Positions 1 to 5,930 of a stretch of DNA of 10,907 nucleotides are shown in pieces. This stretch comes from DASUFH01 sp036274645. Lineage in GTDB: Bacteria > Acidobacteriota > Terriglobia > 20CM-2-55-15. Each line of letters opens with the position of its first letter. The stretch's first letter is position 1. The position numbers and the translations under genes were made by a program. A model generated the notes under the pieces. It searched no databases. It worked only from the letters and a program-made list of their open reading frames with translations, and was not told where the DNA came from. The stretch is from NCBI GenBank assembly GCA_036274645.1, contig DASUFH010000142.1:1-10907 (forward strand), read 5' to 3'.

Positions 1-55
1 CGTGACCGATCCGAACAATCTGTTCCTCGTTTTCTTCACGTCCGGAGCGCGCTAG
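1..55 (+). CDS. possible C-terminal tail of an upstream gene (partial)
   Basis: A frame open from the left edge (codons from position 2) reads VTDPNNLFLVFFTSGAR and stops at a TAG at 53-55. It has the same strand as the following dehydrogenase gene. Only 17 residues are visible, so no family can be assigned, and an open frame this short could be chance. It is listed because an upstream gene ending here would put the inverted repeat at 54-153 exactly between two genes. Confidence 0.3.
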   Translation, partial: VTDPNNLFLVFFTSGAR

Positions 56-153
56 CAGCCCGTGGCAGACGTCCAAAAGGCTGAAAACCGAGACCGAATC
101 AGGGGCTTCAGCAATGTTTCCAGCGGTTTCGACCATTTCTGCCACGGGCAGCT
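54..153. repeat. imperfect long inverted repeat or structured leader
   Basis: Positions 59-69 (CCCGTGGCAGA) are perfectly complementary to 138-148 (TCTGCCACGGG). Pairing continues outward at 58/149 and 54-56/151-153 with a single mismatch at 57/150. Inside, 79-90 can pair with 124-134 with one mismatch and one bulged base. The whole 100 bases therefore fold as one long imperfect hairpin that ends 43 bases before the dehydrogenase start codon. It could be a structured 5' leader, a REP- or MITE-like palindromic element, or a readthrough barrier for the upstream gene. No known riboswitch consensus is recognised. Confidence 0.5.
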
Positions 154-183
154 TAGAGCGCCCGGGACGACGGCGTTTCCGAT

Positions 184-188
184 GGAGG
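184..188 (+). promoter_or_regulatory. Shine-Dalgarno site deciding the start at 197
   Basis: GGAGG lies 8 bases upstream of the ATG at 197. The reading frame is open back to a GTG at 62, but the residues from 62 to 196 look non-coding. The signal peptide begins exactly at the ATG at 197, so this site fixes the start. Confidence 0.7.
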
Positions 189-196
189 GAGCCTTT

Positions 197-1933
197 ATGT
201 CCAGAATGCCGAAAGTTTTAGCCGCGAGTTTTCTAGCGGTGGCGTTGGCCGGTTTCGCCCAGACACCCGCGCGCAAGTTCACACCGGTCAGCCTGAAGAT
301 GCTGGAGAACCCCGGCCCGGATGACTGGCTGATGTTCAGCCGGACCTACGACGCGCAGCGGTTCAGCCCTCTGAAACAGATCAACAAACAGAACGTCGGT
401 CGGTTGCGCGTGGCCTGGAAGGTGGACATGAGCGCCGGACAGACCGAAACGATACCGATCGTCCACGACGGCGTCATGTACGTGGTCATGCCCGGCGCGA
501 TCGTACGGGCGTTGGACGGGGCTACGGGGGCCACGATCTGGGAGTACAAGCGGCCCGTCTCGGCGGGCTCCGGCAGTCAGGCCCGAACCAAGGCCCTGGC
601 CATATACGAAGATGTCATCCTCTATACGGCGCCGGACAGCCACGTTGTCGGGCTGGACGCCCGGACCGGAGCCCTGCGCTGGGAATCGAAAACGGATACG
701 CGCTCGCATACATCCGGCCCCCTTGTCGCGGACGGCAAGGTGATTTCGGGAGGGGCTTGCAGCGGCAACCGGGCGAACTGCTACATTGCCGCCCACGACG
801 CGTTAACCGGAAAGGAAGTCTGGCGGTTTTACACCACACCCGCGCCGGGTGAACCCGGCGATGAAAGCTGGGGCGGAGCGGCCGTCACCAACCGGCAGGC
901 TTCGACGTGGGGATTGCCGGGCGCATACGATCCGGTGAGGAAGCTGCTCTACTGGGGCGTCGCCAATCCGATGCCGGACCAGCGATCGGCCCGTCACAAT
1001 GGGGATCCGGACGCGGTCTCGCGGTCCGCGCCGGCCGATCTCTACAGCAACTCGACGGTCGCGCTGGATCCGGCGACGGGCAAACTCGCGTGGTACTACC
1101 AGCACCTGCCCGGCGACGACTGGGACTCGGACTACACGCACGAACGCACGCTGGTTCGGACGCGCGTCAGTCCCGACGCGCGTTTCGTCAAATGGATTAA
1201 TCCTGCCATCACGCCGGGCGCGGAACGCGACGTCGTGGTGACGGTCGGCGAAGCCGGGGGCATCTTCGTGCTGGACCGACAGGACGGGCAGTTTTTATGG
1301 GCGTCGCCGTTTCCCTTCGATACTCCCAACTCCGTGCTCTCGGGCATCGACGTCAAAACGGGAAAGACCGCCATCAACTGGGACCTCGTCTTCAAACAGC
1401 CCGGCGACCACCACGTGATCTGCTACTGGAATACGCGCAGCTACTGGCCGACAGCTTACAGCCCGGAAACCAACTCCCTGTACGTTTCCTATACCGACAA
1501 CTGCCGCGACCTGACGCTGGGCGCCGGCGGACGCGGCGGCGGCAGCTGGCATGTGACGCCGCGGCCCGGCGCCGACCCGAACGCGCTGACCGGTCTGGCG
1601 AAGATCAACCTGTCGACCGGAGAGATCCTGCGATTCGATGTCGGCCGCGTCCCGGGCAATGGAGCGATGCTGGCGACGGCGGGGGGACTGGTGTTCCATG
1701 GCGACATGGGACAGAAATTCAAGGCGTTCGACGCGGAAACCGGCAAACCGCTCTGGGAAACATCCCTGGTGGGCAACATCTCGGTCTCCACCATCAGCTA
1801 CGCCGTCCAGGGAAAGCAGTACATCGCGGTAATGACGGGAGACAACCTGAAGGTGAAGGAACTGATGGACGAGTTTCCCGAACTGGCCGACCCGCGCGGC
1901 CACAACGCCATCCACGTATTCGCTCTTCCCTAA
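197..1933 (+). CDS. secreted PQQ-dependent dehydrogenase (quinoprotein alcohol dehydrogenase-like)
   Basis: This 578-residue protein is an eight-bladed-propeller quinoprotein of the methanol/ethanol dehydrogenase type, expected to oxidise an alcohol or aldehyde in the periplasm using PQQ. A signal peptide (MSRMPKVLAASFLAVALAG, cleavage near FAQ) starts at 197, behind a good ribosome binding site. Repeated tryptophan-docking motifs of the form xALDxxTGxxxW are visible, for example RALDGATGATIWEYK, VGLDARTGALRWESK, IAAHDALTGKEVWRFY, TVALDPATGKLAWYYQ and KAFDAETGKPLWET. Asn285 (YSNST) and Asp310 in GDDWDSDY fit the metal-binding Asn and catalytic Asp. Asp312 sits two residues on, as in lanthanide-dependent XoxF-type enzymes. 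Where family members have Gly-Ala-Glu, this one has Gly-Ala-Cys188, with a second Cys at 195. The vicinal Cys-Cys pair of classical enzymes is absent. There is no C-terminal cytochrome c domain, so a separate electron acceptor is needed. The substrate is unknown. Confidence 0.9.
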   Translation: MSRMPKVLAASFLAVALAGFAQTPARKFTPVSLKMLENPGPDDWLMFSRTYDAQRFSPLKQINKQNVGRLRVAWKVDMSAGQTETIPIVHDGVMYVVMPGAIVRALDGATGATIWEYKRPVSAGSGSQARTKALAIYEDVILYTAPDSHVVGLDARTGALRWESKTDTRSHTSGPLVADGKVISGGACSGNRANCYIAAHDALTGKEVWRFYTTPAPGEPGDESWGGAAVTNRQASTWGLPGAYDPVRKLLYWGVANPMPDQRSARHNGDPDAVSRSAPADLYSNSTVALDPATGKLAWYYQHLPGDDWDSDYTHERTLVRTRVSPDARFVKWINPAITPGAERDVVVTVGEAGGIFVLDRQDGQFLWASPFPFDTPNSVLSGIDVKTGKTAINWDLVFKQPGDHHVICYWNTRSYWPTAYSPETNSLYVSYTDNCRDLTLGAGGRGGGSWHVTPRPGADPNALTGLAKINLSTGEILRFDVGRVPGNGAMLATAGGLVFHGDMGQKFKAFDAETGKPLWETSLVGNISVSTISYAVQGKQYIAVMTGDNLKVKELMDEFPELADPRGHNAIHVFALP

Positions 1934-1939
1934 ACACGA

Positions 1940-1967
1940 ACACGGGCAGGCGCAGGCCTGTCCGTGT
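1940..1967 (+). terminator. hairpin downstream of the dehydrogenase gene
   Basis: Positions 1940-1950 (ACACGGGCAGG) pair with 1957-1967 (CCTGTCCGTGT) through 11 pairs including one G-T wobble, with a 6-base loop. The stem begins 6 bases after the stop codon. Only scattered T residues follow, so it is a terminator-like hairpin without a strong U tract. It lies in the convergent gap with the minus-strand genes. Confidence 0.5.
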
Positions 1968-2050
1968 GTGTTTGCCCCATTTTTGAGCGCTCAGGCGCGC
2001 CTTGACGCGGGGCTCGTCAGACCTCGTTGACCTGGCAGAAGTCCCTTTCT

Positions 2051-2142
2051 GACTCAGGCGTATCCGGATCTTCATTCTGCCGGCTCATCCGTCTTCGCTA
2101 ACCCGGCGCGCCGCCTCCGACTCAGGCGGATCAGGATCGTCA
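2051..2142. repeat. two near-identical 24-base copies, 68 bases apart
   Basis: Positions 2051-2074 and 2119-2142 match at 21 of 24 bases, both beginning GACTCAGGCG. A third partial copy (CTCAGGCG) lies at 1990-1997. The right copy is inside the 3' end of the small minus-strand membrane protein gene (residues LTILIRLS). The left copy, read on the minus strand, gives the similar KIRIRLS just beyond the stop codon. This looks like a small duplication of the gene's end or a decayed tandem repeat. Confidence 0.45.
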
Positions 2143-2242
2143 GCTTGATGATTCCCAGAAAAACATAAACCAGTATTCCGAACCGATATGAAGCCGCCAC
2201 GCCAATCAGCCAGAGCGCAGGGAGCAACGCAGCCAGAGTCAG
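2072..2242 (-). CDS. very small membrane protein, Lmo0937-like
   Basis: About 50-56 residues reading LAALLPALWLIGVAASYRFG, then ILVYVFLGIIKLTILIRLS, then RRRRAGLAKTDEPAE. Two hydrophobic segments are separated by a short turn and followed by a basic tail. This fits the small Lmo0937-type membrane proteins common in soil bacteria, whose function is unknown. The stop is at 2072-2074. The start is unclear: no ATG or GTG lies at the right place. The stop codon of the preceding gene forms part of TAGGAGG, a strong ribosome binding site. The in-frame candidates after it are CTG at 2242 (spacing 3), CTG at 2236 (spacing 9) and TTG at 2227 (spacing 18). Translation is probably coupled to the SYLF gene. 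A start at the ATG at 2389 would add a non-hydrophobic segment overlapping that gene and is unlikely. Confidence 0.6.
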   Translation of the reverse strand: MTLAALLPALWLIGVAASYRFGILVYVFLGIIKLTILIRLSRRRRAGLAKTDEPAE

Positions 2243-2249
2243 ATTCCTC

Positions 2250-2930
2250 CTAGCGCTGGCCTCGCGCAGGAGAGTACATCGTGACGGTGTTGACGAGAGG
2301 TCTTGCCGCCGGCGGAGCCGGGATACGGCCCATGAGAATGTCCTCATGGCTGACTTTGCGTCCATAGAGCACCTCGTTGCTCTCATCAATGGGACGAAGC
2401 ATGGAGCCTTTCAGGGCCACGTCCGTAAACATGCCCTGCAAACGCGAATAGGCAACGATCTCGGCGCACCGGAAGGCGCCCGTGTCGTATCCACACTGCC
2501 CGGAGGGACCGGCGGCAAGCGTTCCCGGACCACCCAGGGTGAGCGGGCTTTTTAGCAGTCGATATGCGCTTTCGTCGGTCATGACCAGAATGATGAGATC
2601 GGATTCACCGCTGATGATCTGTTTGCCGAACAGCCCACCGTCGATCTTGACGGCCGAAGGCGCGGTCCAGCCGAGGCCGTTCGGAGGACGGCACATGGCC
2701 AGGCCCAGACCGTAACGGGCTCCGTAAACCCTGCCGGCGCCCTGAACCGACGGCACGATCACGACACAGCGGGCTCGGTCGAGAAGCGCCACGTCGATGC
2801 CCTTGTCCGGAGCGTTCATGATGGTCTGAAACAGGATTGCGGATTGATCCACCAGGCTGACCGAATTGACGGCAAACGCCATCACGCAGGCGGCGCAAAT
2901 CAGAACGAAAGCGAGACACGACCTTTTCAT
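2250..2930 (-). CDS. secreted SYLF (Ysc84-like) lipid-binding domain protein
   Basis: This 226-residue protein has an N-terminal signal peptide (MKRSCLAFVLICAACVMAFA) and then a SYLF/Ysc84 domain from about residue 28 to 200. Diagnostic stretches are RARCVVIVPSVQGAGRVYG (52-70), the following YGLGLAMCRPP, VKIDGGLFGKQIISGESDLI, and LGGPGTLAAGPSGQ. In eukaryotes the domain binds phosphoinositides. The bacterial secreted versions are thought to associate with membranes in the periplasm, but their role is not established. The start at 2930 is chosen because GGGAG lies just upstream and the signal peptide begins there. The frame stays open upstream to 3128, but that extension looks like non-coding sequence. 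The stop codon overlaps the ribosome binding site of the next gene. Confidence 0.85.
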   Translation of the reverse strand: MKRSCLAFVLICAACVMAFAVNSVSLVDQSAILFQTIMNAPDKGIDVALLDRARCVVIVPSVQGAGRVYGARYGLGLAMCRPPNGLGWTAPSAVKIDGGLFGKQIISGESDLIILVMTDESAYRLLKSPLTLGGPGTLAAGPSGQCGYDTGAFRCAEIVAYSRLQGMFTDVALKGSMLRPIDESNEVLYGRKVSHEDILMGRIPAPPAARPLVNTVTMYSPARGQR

Positions 2931-3335
2931 TGCATCTCCCTTCAGAACCAGACGTCCTGAAGCCGCGCCTGGCTCACCAGCCTGATTGCACTCACCTCCA
3001 AAGGCGCAATCGGTCCGCCAAAGCCGGTCCATTCTGGATTCAACAAGATGGTTTCCCGCCGGCCGGCCGCCTGAAGTTGCCGGATGGTCTCCTGTTTCAA
3101 AACAGGCCAGCAGAAAGCGGATGGGCATGGAAAGCCCGAAGACGCAAACTCTATGGGAAAAGCGGCAGGGAGGGGTTCACCCGCGTTTGTGCTTGTGTTT
3201 TAGCGGCTTGTCTCATGGATGCGAAAAGCTGTGGAGGGTTGCTGGAATGTGGCGCTCATGCGCCGGAAGGTTGCCGGTGGCGGCGCCACCGGCTTTGCAT
3301 TGAGCAACCGCCGCAGGACGGCTCAAATCGACCGA
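2931..3335. other. 405-base non-coding gap upstream of the SYLF gene
   Basis: No convincing coding frame is seen on either strand. It holds the 5' region of the SYLF gene and the 3' region of the GSP17M-like gene, both on the minus strand. A short palindrome at 3091-3106 (CCTGTTTCAAAACAGG) lies about 160 bases upstream of the SYLF start and could be an operator or a small hairpin. A larger nested structure is at 3237-3309. No promoter could be picked with confidence. Confidence 0.5.
3237..3309 (-). terminator. nested hairpins downstream of the GSP17M-like gene
   Basis: Positions 3273-3281 (GCCGGTGGC) and 3285-3293 (GCCACCGGC) form a perfect 9-bp stem with a 3-base loop. A smaller hairpin (GGCGC-TCAT-GCGCC) lies at 3251-3264. 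Both are enclosed by an outer 7-bp pairing, 3237-3243 with 3303-3309. The structure begins about 26 bases after the stop of the minus-strand gene ending at 3336. There is no U tract, so it may be a transcript-stabilising or REP-like structure rather than an intrinsic terminator. Confidence 0.4.
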
Positions 3336-3893
3336 TTATGTCCCGGTCGGCTGCGGCGGTTCGTTCGAGAGGCCGGAGCGTAAGTCACGGTCCCCGGTCG
3401 ACGACATGTCTTGAGCGCCGACGCGTTCGAGAATCTGCCTCGCCTTGCTGGTCCATTTGGCGTCGTCGCAGTGAACGGAGAGGAGGATCTCGCCGTTCTT
3501 CACGCGGACCTCATAGCCTTTTGCTTCAAGGTCCGGGATACCCATACCACTCAGCGCGCCGCCGATCCCACCGGGGGACCGGCCGGCTCGGACGCCGGCC
3601 AGCGCCGCCATGATGGGCCCGGCGGCGATGAAGGGACCGACACCGGGAATGGCCATCGACCCAATTCCCGCGAGCCAACCCAGAGATTCACCAACTCCCC
3701 CGCCGGATGTGGCGCCGATGGCCGCGTTGCCGGGAGTACGGACTGGACGATCACCCGACCTGGCAACACTGATTGGACACAGGACCGAAATGTCCGTGTG
3801 ACGATATCCCTCCGCCCTGAGCGCGTTGACGGCGCGCTCCACATCCGGACGGCCCGGGAATATTGCAAACAGCGCGGTGTGCTTTCCCGCCAT
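3336..3893 (-). CDS. general stress protein 17M-like glycine-rich protein (YflT-type domain)
   Basis: This 185-residue protein starts with HTALFAIFPGRPDVERAVNAL, the alpha/beta 'pilot' segment of the YflT/GSP17M-like domain (about residues 5-42). Next comes a glycine- and alanine-rich hydrophobic middle (about 55-115, including GWLAGIGSMAIPGVGPFIAA), then a C-terminal segment GIPDLEAKGYEVRVKNGEIL with LLSVHCDDAKWTSKARQILE. This order is typical of bacterial stress-induced proteins of unknown biochemical activity; the central glycine-zipper-like region may contact membranes. The start at 3893 has AAGGAG 10 bases upstream. It lies 108 bases downstream of the DUF4142 gene and probably belongs to the same transcription unit. 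The C-terminal tail after about residue 165 is polar and not conserved. Confidence 0.8.
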   Translation of the reverse strand: MAGKHTALFAIFPGRPDVERAVNALRAEGYRHTDISVLCPISVARSGDRPVRTPGNAAIGATSGGGVGESLGWLAGIGSMAIPGVGPFIAAGPIMAALAGVRAGRSPGGIGGALSGMGIPDLEAKGYEVRVKNGEILLSVHCDDAKWTSKARQILERVGAQDMSSTGDRDLRSGLSNEPPQPTGT

Positions 3894-4001
3894 ACCGTTT
3901 GGGCTCCTTTGTGTAGAAGTGTCGAACGGACAGCCTGCCTTGGGCTCCGGCCGATTCGAGGAACGCTCCCTCGAGTCGGTTCCCGGAGACAGTGGTCCTC
4001 A

Positions 4002-4595
4002 TCAGGAGATCGCCAGCAGAGTCCTTTGAACCTGCTCGGCGCGCTCCAGATGTTTTCGCAACATCGGCAGCATCTGTTTGGCGAGAGCATTGGCCCGGGC
4101 CGCGACATCCTTGTTCTGGCTGTGGGCGACGCGTGCGTTGGCCTGGCGCTCGAAAAGGGTCACCGCATCACGATGCCCGCTGACCATGGCGCCCATGTAT
4201 TCGCGATCGAACTGCTCGCCGGTAAGATCCGACAATCGAACCTTCAGCTTTTCGTCTTCCGCGGACAACGGCGGGACGCCCCGCTGACCGGCCCGGTATC
4301 CAGGTTGCAGTTTCTGAAATTTCTCCAGCCCGGCAATGTGATCTTTGATCATCATCTCCGCGTATTCCCTCACCTGGGGATTCTGCGTCTTCGCCAGGGC
4401 AAGCCTGCCAAGTTGAATCTCCGCTGCGTTGATCTCGATGGCCTGCCGCAGAAACGCGCCGCGTTCATCGGGCGCCGTCGCGGAGGGTGAGGTTGAATTA
4501 ACTTTTACGCCCGGCGCGATCGGATTCTGAGCGAACACGGAAATGCAGCCCAGCGTGACACAGACCCAACCTCGTAAGCCGATTCGTCGTCTCAT
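4002..4595 (-). CDS. secreted DUF4142 protein
   Basis: This 197-residue protein has a signal peptide (MRRRIGLRGWVCVTLGCISV, cleavage near FAQ) followed by a DUF4142 domain from about residue 44 to the end. Family hallmarks are the first helix pair with EINAAEIQLGRLALAKTQNP and VREYAEMMIKDH, then FDREYMGAMVSGHRDAVTLF and a C-terminal LPMLRKHLERAEQV. The fold is a ferritin-like four-helix bundle; the activity is unknown. The proteins are exported and are often near stress and envelope genes, as here. The start at 4595 has GAGGAGG at good spacing. An in-frame ATG at 4625 has GGAG directly abutting it and would bury the signal peptide. Confidence 0.85.
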   Translation of the reverse strand: MRRRIGLRGWVCVTLGCISVFAQNPIAPGVKVNSTSPSATAPDERGAFLRQAIEINAAEIQLGRLALAKTQNPQVREYAEMMIKDHIAGLEKFQKLQPGYRAGQRGVPPLSAEDEKLKVRLSDLTGEQFDREYMGAMVSGHRDAVTLFERQANARVAHSQNKDVAARANALAKQMLPMLRKHLERAEQVQRTLLAIS

Positions 4596-4660
4596 AGAGA
4601 ACTCCTCCTCGGATTTGGTGTTCATCTCCTGTGTCTGCCACTCCAGACGCCTTGACCGGT

Positions 4661-4858
4661 TCAGGCGCTCATCCTGCCAAGATCCGTGTCGCATGTGCAT
4701 CCGGAGCCATCGGCGCATCCCTCGCAGCAATAGCGTTTGTTAGCAAACTCGTAGCCGCTGCCGGTCCATTGGGATCGCTCCAAACCGCATCCCGGACACA
4801 CGAGATTGGACTCGGCCGACCCGGATTGGGTTTTTGAATTCACGTTGGATTTCACCAT
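4661..4858 (-). CDS. small Cys-rich metallothionein-like protein
   Basis: This 65-residue protein has seven cysteines. A CPGCG knuckle sits at residues 21-25, and a C-terminal cluster YCCEGCADGSGCTCD sits at 43-57. The spacing of the second cluster resembles the C-terminal part of bacterial SmtA/BmtA metallothioneins (YYCSEACADG...GCNC), and the N-terminal CxxC resembles a zinc knuckle. It probably binds zinc or another soft metal in the cytoplasm. No signal peptide is present. The ATG at 4858 is preceded by GGGAAGGGAGGA; a GTG one codon later has better spacing from GGAGG. The stop is 65 bases before the DUF4142 start, and it appears to be the first gene of the minus-strand block. Confidence 0.65.
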   Translation of the reverse strand: MVKSNVNSKTQSGSAESNLVCPGCGLERSQWTGSGYEFANKRYCCEGCADGSGCTCDTDLGRMSA

Positions 4859-5259
4859 TCCTCCCTTCCCGATAACGGATTCGCATTGAGCGGCCTGCCG
4901 CCGGCGTCAACGCCAGGGCGTTGGCGGACCGCTTCGCGCTTTTGTCGCGCGCTGGTGTTCGTGCAATCGCTGTGCCCTGCAACGGATCGGCTTCCCTCGC
5001 GCGTTCCACCTCATTCGACCGGATGCGCGCGGCCAACCGGCGCGGACATCCGCGAACCGGCGGGTCCGCGGATGTGCGTTCGTGGAACAGGACGCACACA
5101 TCGATTCATCCGGGAACCAGCCGCCCGGCGAATCCGGCTCCGTCTGTGGCCGGGCTGCCGGGATAACCCGCCCGGCGGCACGGCATCCGGATTGCGACAG
5201 GTGAAAGCAGCGATTCGGCTGACAGCTGGCGAACGACTGGACCGCGCGATGGTCCCGAT
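4859..5259. other. 401-base non-coding divergent region with several hairpins
   Basis: This lies between divergent genes starting at 4858 (minus) and 5260 (plus). No frame has protein-like features. Clear stems: CAACGCC/GGCGTTG near 4909-4924; ACATCCGCG at 5046-5054 with CGCGGATGT at 5067-5075, extended by ACC/GGT (5056-5058 with 5063-5065); TGTGCGT at 5073-5079 with ACGCACA at 5092-5098, which shares three bases with the previous stem; CCGGG/CCCGG at 5110-5128; and GCCGGGC at 5149-5155 with GCCCGGC at 5170-5176 enclosing GGG-ATAA-CCC. High GC raises the chance rate of stems, but the succession is notable for a leader. No promoter can be named with confidence. Confidence 0.5.
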
Positions 5260-5928
5260 ATGTCCAAGACGGTCAGCGCGAAAATGCGCAAGCTGGAAAA
5301 GTGCTGCACTCGCACCGAAGACAATGTCCATGAGCTGGACGGCGAATACCTGCGCGATCTCCGGCGACTGCTGGATCATCACGGCTATCGCTGCTCTCTC
5401 TATGGCCACTTCGGCCAGGGATGCATCCACGCGCGGATCGACTTTGAAGAAGTCCTGCTGTGGCCCGACACCTTCAACAACCACTTTCATCCGGAAACGG
5501 CGGAGGCCGCCGTGGAGGTCCTGGAAACGGCCGGCTACAGCGTCACCATCCCTTCCATCCCGCTGTGCTGCGGGCGTGGGCTCTACAACCAGGGGATGCG
5601 GCTCACCGCCCGGCGGATGTGGCGCCGGATATTGACCCATCTTCGGCCCGCGCTCTCCGCGGGCACGCCGATCATCGTGCTGGAACCCAGTTGCGCCGCC
5701 GTCTTTCGCGACGAGTTGGGTCCGCTTTTCCCCCAGGACGCGGACGCCCGGAGACTCAAGGAACAGACCTTCCAACTCGCCGAGTTCCTCAACCGGCGCG
5801 CCCCGCAGTTCTATCCCGGGCTATTGCGAGCGCCGGCTCTGCTGCATGGCCATTGTCATCAAAAGGCCCTGACCGGCATGGACGAAGAGATCCCGCTGCT
5901 GTCGCGCATCGGCAGCGAGGAAAGTTGA
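5260..5928 (+). CDS. shortened FAD-linked oxidase / CCG-domain (Fe-S) oxidoreductase remnant or fusion
   Basis: This 222-residue protein matches two distant parts of the large FAD-binding plus Fe-S oxidoreductases (D-lactate dehydrogenase/GlcD-GlpC type, usually near 1000 residues). Residues about 29-62 (EYLRDLRRLLDHHGYRCSLY, then GHFGQGCIHARIDF) come from the FAD-oxidase C-terminal region. Residues 64-202 (VLLWPDTFNNHFHPET, PLCCGRGLYNQG with Cys103-Cys104, LEPSC, HGHCHQKA) come from the C-terminal CCG domain. Everything usually between them, including the two 4Fe-4S motifs, is missing at a clean in-frame junction near residue 62. The protein also stops before the second CCG motif. The FAD-binding N-terminus is absent too. 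No good ribosome binding site precedes 5260. It is probably an eroded gene, though the open frame leaves a reduced new function possible. The CDF-like gene starts 2 bases after its stop. Confidence 0.7.
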   Translation: MSKTVSAKMRKLEKCCTRTEDNVHELDGEYLRDLRRLLDHHGYRCSLYGHFGQGCIHARIDFEEVLLWPDTFNNHFHPETAEAAVEVLETAGYSVTIPSIPLCCGRGLYNQGMRLTARRMWRRILTHLRPALSAGTPIIVLEPSCAAVFRDELGPLFPQDADARRLKEQTFQLAEFLNRRAPQFYPGLLRAPALLHGHCHQKALTGMDEEIPLLSRIGSEES

Positions 5929-5930
5929 CT

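Noticed and set aside
62..196. N-terminal extension of the PQQ dehydrogenase from the GTG at 62
   Set aside because: The signal peptide and ribosome binding site place the start at 197, and the extension overlaps the inverted repeat.
2931..3128. Upstream extension of the SYLF protein from 3128
   Set aside because: It would bury the signal peptide and bypass the GGGAG site before 2930; its residues look non-coding.
3140..3190. Possible c-di-GMP (GEMM-I) riboswitch suggested by GACGCAAA and GGGGTTCACC
   Set aside because: The upstream GGCAAACC element and the GCC following GCAAA are missing, and no plus-strand gene follows for about 2 kb.
3411..4490. Long plus-strand open frame (359 residues)
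   Set aside because: It is antisense to the GSP17M-like and DUF4142 genes and shows no domain motifs; long shadow frames are common at high GC.
5011..5775. Minus-strand open frame (254 residues) over the divergent region and the Fe-S gene
   Set aside because: The sequence has no recognisable motif and mirrors the well-supported plus-strand gene.
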